From a virus, in IMG/VR virus record IMGVR_UViG_3300021407_000034, positions 1 through 33,277 of that record: 33,277 nt of DNA; one strand, 5' to 3'. The translations under genes and the position numbers were made by a program. Every line of letters starts with the position of its first letter. Within the stretch, counting starts at the first letter, position 1. This document shows positions 27,706 through 33,277 of this stretch, in pieces. The notes under the pieces were generated by a model. The model saw nothing but the letters and a program-made list of their open reading frames with translations, was not told the DNA's origin and did not search any database.

Positions 27706-28136
27706 CGGTGATAGACTCAGGCTATTGTGAGTTCTGCGGTTTGCTGGTAGTCGGTCCCTGCGACAAGCCCGAGATCGCGGATAACTGCCGTAGGATGGAC
27801 GCTGTCAATGCCAAAGTGGACGAAAAGAACGCAGTCGGCCCCGGGGGTAACTGTCGGCGGGAAGACACCGCCGATCCCGGTGGGCGGACGCGACGCCCCG
27901 GGCCACGGTTTCGATCCGAAGAAGATTGTGCAGGCTCAAACGGCGGCACTGATGAAGGACGCGACGGTGCAGGGCGACAACAACTCCCCGGGTTTGAGTC
28001 CTGGGTTGGTTGGTGCTGGTTTCGCATGGCACAAGTTGCCGCAGCAGAAGCCGCTGAGCGAAAAACGAGCAGTGCCGAAGCTGATCACGGGGCCTTATCG
28101 CGTGTGCCCGTCGGCGTCGTGCGCGGCCCTGGATAA
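27702..28136 (+). CDS. Zinc-binding N-terminus ORF, extent uncertain
   Basis: TTG 27702 (TTGA overlap) or GTG 27708. The first 35 residues look real: GYCEFCGLLVVGPCDKPEIA, DNCRRMDAVN, a C4-type zinc knuckle. After 27808 this frame overlaps the well-formed gene there for 329 nt and becomes Gly/Arg-rich, as a shadow frame would. The true product may be short or frameshifted. Confidence 0.4.
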   Translation: MTVIDSGYCEFCGLLVVGPCDKPEIADNCRRMDAVNAKVDEKNAVGPGGNCRREDTADPGGRTRRPGPRFRSEEDCAGSNGGTDEGRDGAGRQQLPGFESWVGWCWFRMAQVAAAEAAERKTSSAEADHGALSRVPVGVVRGPG

Positions 28137-28383
28137 AGCCCAACAAGGAGGGGGTCCCGCGAACTTGGCCAAGGACTCGGCCGACACCGAGCCCACGACC
28201 GAGTACGACAACAGCGGCAGGCCGCAGTGGATGTCGAGCCCCGGTTACGGCGGCAAAGCCCCTGAATACCGTAGTCAGAAGCCGGGGGCCAACGGCAACA
28301 CCGACGAGCTGTTCAGCGAAAACATCAACGACAAGCCCCCCAAAGTTATCCCCGTAGACCCGGACGCCTACTACATCTGGTAG
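27808..28383 (+). CDS. Pro/Gly/Lys-rich hypothetical protein, 191 aa
   Basis: ATG 27808 after GGATGGACG. Low-complexity N-terminus (KTPPIPVGGRDAPGHGFDPK) then ALMKDATVQGDN, CPSASCAALDKAQQGGG and an acidic aromatic end (PVDPDAYYIW). It has the look of a structural linker or scaffold-associated protein. Family unknown. Confidence 0.55.
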   Translation: MPKWTKRTQSAPGVTVGGKTPPIPVGGRDAPGHGFDPKKIVQAQTAALMKDATVQGDNNSPGLSPGLVGAGFAWHKLPQQKPLSEKRAVPKLITGPYRVCPSASCAALDKAQQGGGPANLAKDSADTEPTTEYDNSGRPQWMSSPGYGGKAPEYRSQKPGANGNTDELFSENINDKPPKVIPVDPDAYYIW

Positions 28384-28391
28384 GTCTCGTC

Positions 28392-28408
28392 TTTGGTGGT
28401 TGTACCCT
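28392..28408 (+). promoter_or_regulatory. Possible G-rich promoter-like element
   Basis: TTTGGTGGTTGTACCCT, a looser version of the motif at 21003 and 32464, starting 10 bp after the stop codon and 38 bp ahead of ATG 28447. Confidence 0.25.
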
Positions 28409-28415
28409 GGGTTTC

Positions 28416-28429
28416 TGCAATCAATTGCA
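28416..28429. repeat. Palindrome variant TGCAATCAATTGCA
   Basis: Thirteen of 14 bases match the palindrome; both arms are intact. Intergenic, 17 bp ahead of ATG 28447. Confidence 0.6.
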
Positions 28430-28446
28430 AATCCACGGGTGACCGC

Positions 28447-30084
28447 ATGAAAGTCAAGATGAAAGGCTCGGAGCTGAAGAAGGTCGATATCGAATTCCTG
28501 TCGCTCGTGAAGCGCGGCGCCAATCGAGCCCCGTTCAAAGTCATCAAGGCCGAAGACGGCGGCACAGTCGAAAAGACGGGCCTCGTCGGAGCCGTCACCA
28601 AGTTCTTCCAGATGTCGGACCCCGCCGCGAAAGTCGTGGCGGTGTTCGTGGAAAAGTCGGCGCTGGCCAAGGCCGCGTCGAACCTGGCCGAAGCCGGATT
28701 CACGCTCGACGACTACGAGATGCAGGACGACTGCGTGGTCTTCAAGCAAGAGGGCTTCGACGACGCCCGCGAAGTCATCATGGTCAAGAGCGAGGCCACC
28801 ATCGGCTTCGCCGTCGCCAATGTCGGTAAGTTCGCGGACGTGTTTTGCGGCAGCCTCAGCTTCGACCCCAGTGTCGAGCAGACCGGGTTTTATCCCGGCC
28901 CCAATGAAGCGATGAAGGCGATGCAAGTCGCGATCAACGTCGAGAAGGCGGACTCCACCGAGACCCTCGACGCCTTTCACGCGTACTCGAAGCAGATTAC
29001 CAAGGCTTTGCCAAACGCTATCGCCAAGTTTGAGGCGGCTCAGCGCGGCTTTGGAAGTGGTACAACTGATTCCAGTGAAGTTGCGAAAGCGGCTTCAGCC
29101 ATCGCCGAGTTGATTCTGAAGGACCCGCATCCGGGTCGCAAAGGCGCGAAGGATCAAGCCGAAGCCCAGACGGGCTCCAGCTCCGACGCCGAGAACCAGA
29201 ACCCGGGTGGAAGCACGACTTCGGAGTTGCCCGGGAACGCGGACGACTCGCCTGATGACGAGAACCAGCGGAAAGCCTCGGCGGCGAAAGCCAACCAAGG
29301 CGGAAAGACGATCAAAGAGGACCAGACAATGACCAAAGCAGCAGAGGCTTCTTCGAGCAGCACGTCCAGCACCACCACCAGTGAAGTGGAGAAGGCGGGC
29401 AAAGGTGCATCATCGTCCTCGTCCAGCTCCTCGACGACCACGTCGGAGGACGGCAAGTACAATTTCAACAAGACCGCGAAGCCGGTCGTCGTCAAGAGTG
29501 GCGGCAAAGAATTTCATCTCGCGGTCAACACCGCGACCGGTGCCGTGATCAAGTACACCCCCGGTGCCAAGATCCCCGAGGGTCACACGACCATGACCGA
29601 GGAGTGGGAACAGGAAGGCAGCAACGGCGACAAGAACTTCAACACCGACGGCAACAACAAGGGCAAGTCCGCTGACCCTGGCACCCAAGCCGACAACGAG
29701 CTGAAGCACACCGGAGCCGGTGGCCTGAAGAAGGAAGACTTGGAGGCACTCGTCACGACCATGCAGACACTGCCGGGTTTGGTCGAGGCACTCGCAAAGT
29801 CCATCGCAGCGCAGGGTGAAGTGTTGAAAGCACAGAACACGCGCCTGGAAGCCGTCGAAAAGACTGCGGCCGGTGCCGTGAAGAAGGCTGAGGAAAAGAC
29901 GGTCGTGCACATCGGCACGAACTACGATTCGGCCTACGAAAATTTGGGTGGCGGCGCGAAGCGCGTGGTGAAGGGTGAGACCCGGACCCGCGAACAAGTG
30001 GCCAAGGCCCAGTTCCCGGAGAGAGTGTGGGAAGGCGCGTTGAGCGCGCTGGAATCGCACATCCCCGGCGTTGAAAGTGTTTGA
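28447..30084 (+). CDS. XkdF N-domain-like/scaffold candidate, 545 aa
   Basis: ATG 28447; the longer GTG 28393 form would cover the palindrome. The N-terminus LKKVDIEFLSLVKRGANRAP then FKVIKAEDGG matches the start of XkdF-type proteins (FISLV...AN..PF.I.K). About residues 60-200 are alpha/beta (two ferredoxin-like halves). A Ser/Thr/Gly/Glu-rich middle (about 230-350) includes runs of Ser and Thr. The C-terminal third is helical (LKKEDLEALVTTMQTLPGLV, EALAKSIAAQGEVLKAQNTR), typical of scaffolds. It directly precedes the capsid gene, so a scaffold role is the best inference. Confidence 0.65.
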   Translation: MKVKMKGSELKKVDIEFLSLVKRGANRAPFKVIKAEDGGTVEKTGLVGAVTKFFQMSDPAAKVVAVFVEKSALAKAASNLAEAGFTLDDYEMQDDCVVFKQEGFDDAREVIMVKSEATIGFAVANVGKFADVFCGSLSFDPSVEQTGFYPGPNEAMKAMQVAINVEKADSTETLDAFHAYSKQITKALPNAIAKFEAAQRGFGSGTTDSSEVAKAASAIAELILKDPHPGRKGAKDQAEAQTGSSSDAENQNPGGSTTSELPGNADDSPDDENQRKASAAKANQGGKTIKEDQTMTKAAEASSSSTSSTTTSEVEKAGKGASSSSSSSSTTTSEDGKYNFNKTAKPVVVKSGGKEFHLAVNTATGAVIKYTPGAKIPEGHTTMTEEWEQEGSNGDKNFNTDGNNKGKSADPGTQADNELKHTGAGGLKKEDLEALVTTMQTLPGLVEALAKSIAAQGEVLKAQNTRLEAVEKTAAGAVKKAEEKTVVHIGTNYDSAYENLGGGAKRVVKGETRTREQVAKAQFPERVWEGALSALESHIPGVESV

Positions 30085-30126
30085 TGGTTTGATCAGCAAT
30101 CACCTGACGAAAATAGCGAGGATATT

Positions 30127-31095
30127 ATGACGAGCAATGCAGAACTGATTCGGAAGGCTGATCTAGTCATCAGCGAACTGAGTTCCAACGGCGGTCTCTT
30201 GAACCCGGAGCAGAGCAATGCGTTCATTCGCAAGTTGCTCGTGGCCCCGACGATGCTCGCGCAAGTCCGGCGCGTGACGATGTCGGCTCCGATTCGGAAG
30301 ATCAACAAAATTTCCTTCGCATCGCGCATTTTGAATGCTGGTTCAGGCGGCACGGGTTCGTACCCGACTGCCCTGGCCAGCAACCAGCGCGCGGCTGCGA
30401 CCACCGAGCAGATTCAGCTCCAGACTCACGAAGTCATCGCTGAAATCCATCTGCCGTATGACGTCATCGAAGACAACATCGAAGGCGGCAACGTCGGTAC
30501 CTTCAACGAAGGCGGTAACCCGCCGATGGCCGGTGGCTTCCGCGACACCATCGTGACGTTGATTGCCGAGCGCGTGGCCATCGACCTCGAAGAACAGGCC
30601 CTGAACGGGGACACTTCGAGCGCCGATCCCTACCTCGCGCAGACGAATGGCTACCTGAAACTGATTCAGAGCAACATCGTCGATGCCGGTGGTCAACAGA
30701 TCAATCGCACGATCCTGAAGAACGCGATGAAGACGCTGCCCTCGCAGTATCGTCGGAACCGTGCGGCCCTCGCCCACTTCGTGTCAACCGAGCAAGAGAT
30801 CGAGTATCGCGACACCATCGCGAACCGCGAGACCTCGCTGGGTGATGCACAGCTTCAGAGCACGGCTCCGGTATACGCGGCAGGCGCACCGGTGGTCGGC
30901 GTGCCTCTCATGCCGGGATCGAGCGGCATTCTCACCAACCCCCTCAACCTGATCTTCGGTGTCCAGCGCGACATCATGATGGAAACCGACAAGATCATCA
31001 CGCAGCGCGTCTACGTCATCGTGGTCACGGCTCGTGTCGCCATCCAGATCGAGGAAGAACTGGCGGCGGTGGAGTTGATCAACCTCGCGACCTAA
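30127..31095 (+). CDS. Major capsid protein, HK97-fold, 322 aa
   Basis: ATG 30127 after GCGAGGATATT. The N-arm ELIRKADLVISELSSNGGLL, NPEQSNAFIRKLL is typical of capsid proteins I recall with ...GGLLNPEQ..., followed by APIRKINKISFASRIL, an E-loop-like region, and a P-domain/A-domain with LPYDVIEDNIEGGN, LIAERVAIDLEEQALNGD and VGVPLMPGSSG. It forms the icosahedral shell. Followed by an intrinsic terminator. Its N-arm is copied in the 2H phosphoesterase tail. Confidence 0.85.
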   Translation: MTSNAELIRKADLVISELSSNGGLLNPEQSNAFIRKLLVAPTMLAQVRRVTMSAPIRKINKISFASRILNAGSGGTGSYPTALASNQRAAATTEQIQLQTHEVIAEIHLPYDVIEDNIEGGNVGTFNEGGNPPMAGGFRDTIVTLIAERVAIDLEEQALNGDTSSADPYLAQTNGYLKLIQSNIVDAGGQQINRTILKNAMKTLPSQYRRNRAALAHFVSTEQEIEYRDTIANRETSLGDAQLQSTAPVYAAGAPVVGVPLMPGSSGILTNPLNLIFGVQRDIMMETDKIITQRVYVIVVTARVAIQIEEELAAVELINLAT

Positions 31096-31130
31096 GCGAA
31101 GTTGCTTGATTCTTGGGTGATGCTGTATTA

Positions 31131-31167
31131 GGGTGTGGATCGTAACTGGTCCACACCCTTTTCTTTT
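31131..31167 (+). terminator. Rho-independent terminator after the capsid gene
   Basis: A 9-bp perfect stem GGGTGTGGA/TCCACACCC (31131-31139 and 31150-31158) with a 10-base loop, followed by TTTTCTTTT. It is 36 bp after the capsid stop and would end or attenuate the head transcript. Confidence 0.85.
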
Positions 31168-31180
31168 ACCCCGAGGCTCT

Positions 31181-31549
31181 ATGAAGAAGATCATTTTGAC
31201 TGGCTGCAAGCGCTACAACCAGAACGGTGAGTTGTTCCTGGATAAGGACAACGGCGGCAACCCCGAGGTCTATGCCCTCGACGACGCCCGCGCCGACTAC
31301 CTCCTCGCGCAATTCGATCACAGCACTGGCTTCAGTTTCTTCGAGCTGTACCAGGGTGCGGAAGCCGGTAAGACCCCGTCCAAGATCAAGGACGAGGTCC
31401 GTGAGCACAATGTCAATGTCGGCCCCAAGCCGCGCCAGCAGAACGACAGGCGCCCGCGCAGCGAACGCCCCGGCCGCGCTCCCAAACAGGTAGCGGACAA
31501 CCCCAAAGCCAGTGGCCCCATCGAAGACACCGACGCCGTCACGGTATAA
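31181..31549 (+). CDS. Hypothetical post-capsid protein, 122 aa
   Basis: ATG 31181 after CCGAGG. The N-terminal 65 residues are folded (MKKIILTGCKRYNQNGELFL, ADYLLAQFDHSTGFSFFELY); the rest is basic and Pro-rich (RQQNDRRPRSERPGRAPK). It occupies the place of small head decoration or completion proteins, but no similarity is certain. Confidence 0.55.
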   Translation: MKKIILTGCKRYNQNGELFLDKDNGGNPEVYALDDARADYLLAQFDHSTGFSFFELYQGAEAGKTPSKIKDEVREHNVNVGPKPRQQNDRRPRSERPGRAPKQVADNPKASGPIEDTDAVTV

Positions 31550-31552
31550 TTT

Positions 31553-31747
31553 GTGTCGCTTATCGTCGCGCACCGGCACTGCCGAGTGTGCGGGGACGAG
31601 TTCGTGCCGAAAACGGCAAAGCAAGAGGTCTGCACCATAGGGTGTGTGTACCACGATCCCCGGCATCATCGCGGAGCCGAGAATCGCGAGCACCAACGCG
31701 AGGTCTGGGAGCTACGGAAGCACAAGAATGGAAATTGGGGACGCTGA
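31553..31747 (+). CDS. Zinc-finger microprotein, 64 aa
   Basis: GTG 31553; ribosome site weak. HCRVCGDEFVPKTAKQEVCT, I-G-C-V-Y-H-D-P-R-H-H gives a C4/H-type zinc finger like small HNH-associated or FCS-type fingers, but no HNH core follows. Overlaps the next gene by 20 nt. Confidence 0.55.
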   Translation: MSLIVAHRHCRVCGDEFVPKTAKQEVCTIGCVYHDPRHHRGAENREHQREVWELRKHKNGNWGR

Positions 31748-32462
31748 CTTCGACTCAGCGGCTGCACTGCTCCAGTCGCTTTCCCAGAACGTGGACGAGT
31801 TCACGCTTGCCCGCAACCGTAAGACAAACGCTAAATTGCCGAGGCTGCATCAGGGCTGGCGTGGCATCGAAGAAGTGGCGTTGCTCGGCGGTGGGCCGTC
31901 GATGATCTTGGACTGGGAGTTGATCAAGGACCTGAAGGGCAGAGGCGTGACGATTGCCACGGTCAACGGTGCCCACAAGTGGGCGAACGACTCCCTGTTC
32001 TGGCCCAGCTTCCAGTTCGTGGTCGATGCGCGCCCGCTCAACGCCAAATTCACGCATCCGCCGACGCCCGGGACCTGGTATGTGGTCTGCGATCACTGCG
32101 ATCCCGCGATCATCGACGGCATACCCCCCGGTCATCTCTATGTGTGGTCGGTCAAGGACTTCAAATGCGGGAGCACGGTGATGTTGTGCGCGATCCCCAT
32201 CCTCAAGTGGATGGGCGTCAAGAAGCTGCATTTGTTCGGGTTCGACTCGTGCATGCCCTATGACGAGTGCCACCACGCATACCCGCAGCCGGAGAACGAC
32301 GCCGACCCCGCGATTTGGACCGAGATCAATGATCGCTGGTTTTTGTGCACGCGGTGGATGATGCAGCAGGCGGAGGAGTTCCTGGAACTGCGGCGGGATT
32401 GGGGCGACTTCACGATCTACGGCAACGGGTTGCTCGCGCACCTGATGAAAACCACGCGCTGA
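31728..32462 (+). CDS. MptE/DUF115-like protein, 244 aa
   Basis: ATG 31728, 8 bases after GGAAG; upstream extension lacks a ribosome site. EEVALLGGGPSMILDWELIK (residues 49-68, GGGPS 54-58), VTIATVNGAHKWA, FQFVVDARPL and CGSTVMLCAIPILKWMGVKK, LHLFGFD follow the DUF115/6-hydroxymethylpterin-pyrophosphokinase-like (MptE-like) fold. Phage and bacterial relatives are often linked to glycan or nucleotide-sugar steps; the reaction is unknown here. GACAAACGCTAA, the core of the promoter box, lies inside at 31823. Confidence 0.65.
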   Translation: MEIGDADFDSAAALLQSLSQNVDEFTLARNRKTNAKLPRLHQGWRGIEEVALLGGGPSMILDWELIKDLKGRGVTIATVNGAHKWANDSLFWPSFQFVVDARPLNAKFTHPPTPGTWYVVCDHCDPAIIDGIPPGHLYVWSVKDFKCGSTVMLCAIPILKWMGVKKLHLFGFDSCMPYDECHHAYPQPENDADPAIWTEINDRWFLCTRWMMQQAEEFLELRRDWGDFTIYGNGLLAHLMKTTR

Positions 32463-32463
32463 A

Positions 32464-32480
32464 GTTGGGGGCGGTACACT
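32464..32480 (+). promoter_or_regulatory. G-rich promoter-like motif before the last gene
   Basis: GTTGGGGGCGGTACACT starts one base after a stop codon and ends 31 bp before ATG 32512; it is the near copy of 21003-21019. Confidence 0.45.
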
Positions 32481-32511
32481 CAAGGTCATCCCCAGTCGAG
32501 GAGGACTGACC

Positions 32512-33277
32512 ATGATGGACTTGACCAAGATCAAACTCGGTAAGCACGCGCCCGTCTACGACCGCCGCACCCCTCGATTCGCGAATTACATCGACTCCGC
32601 GATCATCGACAATCCCCCGGCGACTCTCGACTTCAGCGCAAAACTGTCGAATCTCGGGATGATGTTGAACGATACCCTCGGCGATTGCACGTGTGCGGCC
32701 GTCGGCCACATGATCCAGACATGGACCGCTAACGCCGGTACCCAGGTGATTCTGCCGGATGCCGACATCGAGACGCTGTACGAGAAGTCATGCGGCTACG
32801 TCCCCGGCGATCCCAGCACCGACCAAGGCGGCGTCGAGGTCGCGGTGCTCCGGTACTGGCGCGACAGCGGCATATTCCCGGGGCACACGCTCGCGGGTTG
32901 GTGCAACGTCAGCGCAGGCAATCACACGCAGATGAAGCAGGCGCTTCAGCTCTTTGGCGCGATCTACATCGGCGTCGATCTTCCGCTGACCGCACAATCT
33001 CAGAGCGAGTGGTCTGTGGTCTCGACGACCGGCGACGGCGCCCCCGGGTCCTGGGGTGGGCATGCGGTGCCGATTGTCGGGTACGATGCCGACACCGTCA
33101 CCGTCATCACCTGGGGCCAGCTCTTGAAGGCGACGTGGGGGTTCTTGGACGCGTACTGCGACGAGGCCCACGGGCCGTTGTCCGCGAACTGGATCGAGAA
33201 GGACGGCAAGACCCCGGACGGGTTCTATTGGACTAAGTTGAAGGCGGACCTCTTGGTCCGTGAGGCGGCGATGGGCG
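32512..33277 (+). CDS. Papain-like cysteine-protease-type protein, 3' end outside window
   Basis: ATG 32512 (or 32515) follows AGGAGGACTGACC. The frame is open to the right edge (255 codons visible). MLNDTLGDCTCAAVGHMIQT has the oxyanion-type Asn/Gly and the likely nucleophile C59 with a helix after it; GGHAVPIVGYD supplies the catalytic His; TVITWGQLLKATWGF follows as the third element of papain-like peptidases. Phages carry such proteins near head or tail genes, perhaps as virion proteases. Activity is inferred; C61 next to C59 is an alternative nucleophile. Confidence 0.65.
   Translation, partial: MMDLTKIKLGKHAPVYDRRTPRFANYIDSAIIDNPPATLDFSAKLSNLGMMLNDTLGDCTCAAVGHMIQTWTANAGTQVILPDADIETLYEKSCGYVPGDPSTDQGGVEVAVLRYWRDSGIFPGHTLAGWCNVSAGNHTQMKQALQLFGAIYIGVDLPLTAQSQSEWSVVSTTGDGAPGSWGGHAVPIVGYDADTVTVITWGQLLKATWGFLDAYCDEAHGPLSANWIEKDGKTPDGFYWTKLKADLLVREAAMG

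Noticed and set aside
27805-28980. 391-aa ORF on the - strand
   Set aside because: Antisense to two + strand genes and crossing the gap at 28384-28446; no ribosome site or recognisable motif.
29340-29450. Ser/Thr repeats as a tandem repeat or CRISPR-like array
   Set aside because: This is low-complexity coding sequence in the scaffold candidate; there is no regular spacer structure.
31545-31550. Perfect TATAAT
   Set aside because: No -35 at 16-18 bp (CGAAGA), it overlaps a stop codon, and the next start is 2 bases away; probably chance.
1-33277. tRNA genes, integrase, transposase or attachment sites
   Set aside because: I read both strands for cloverleaf and TTC-type motifs and for recombinase motifs in the proteins and found none I could support; a covariance-model scan would be decisive.

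Overview
The window is about 33 kb of tailed double-stranded DNA phage (Caudoviricetes) or prophage. It covers part of the head-morphogenesis region, from a portal gene cut by the left edge to a cysteine-protease-like gene cut by the right edge. Every gene I can support is on the + strand, and most are packed with ATGA, GTGA or TTGA stop/start overlaps. The DNA is GC-rich (about 60-65% in lines I counted by hand). Ribosome sites are GGAG-type, and many products carry Sec signal peptides. One product has a lipobox and one is a secreted SleB-type cell-wall hydrolase. I infer a GC-rich Gram-negative host, probably a proteobacterium, but cannot name it. I saw no tRNA, rRNA, CRISPR array, integrase or transposase.

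Layout: 1-1767 PBSX/HK97-type portal. 1733-2410 2H phosphoesterase that overlaps the portal gene. 2410-14773 about 45 very small genes (membrane peptides, secreted proteins, zinc-ribbon microproteins, coiled-coil proteins), including a secreted JAMM-like protein. 14908-15543 secreted repeat-rich protein. 15540-16670 MuF-like minor head protein. 16752-21002 a second block of small genes, including the SleB-type hydrolase. 21053-21673 XkdF-like prohead protease. 21670-25970 a modular 616-aa head-associated protein, small helical and membrane proteins, a zeta-toxin-like P-loop kinase carrying a phage tag motif, a ParB-like protein and a lipoprotein. 26486-27553 glycosyltransferase. 28447-30084 XkdF-N-like/scaffold candidate. 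30127-31095 major capsid protein. 31131-31167 intrinsic terminator. Then a post-capsid gene, a zinc protein, an MptE/DUF115-like protein, and the cysteine-protease-like gene running off the right edge.

The usually compact order portal, MuF, protease, capsid is therefore split by about 13 kb and then 4 kb of tiny accessory genes. These blocks carry eight copies, all in one orientation, of a promoter-like box TTGACAAACGCTAA. Most are followed 16-17 bp later by a TANNNT -10 element. A separate G-rich motif (GTTGGGGGYGGTANNNT) sits 32-34 bp ahead of the protease gene and the last gene. This suggests that accessory genes have their own transcription inside a late structural region.

A third signal, the 14-bp palindrome TGCAATTAATTGCA and its half TTAATTGCA, is scattered through the window. 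It lies in coding DNA in different reading frames, in signal-peptide codons and between genes, so it looks like a DNA-level site. Other points of interest are a C-terminal segment of the 2H phosphoesterase that copies the N-terminal arm of the major capsid protein (13 of 20 residues), the tagged kinase, and an AT-richer island at about 12.9-14.3 kb with repeated gene-junction sequences.
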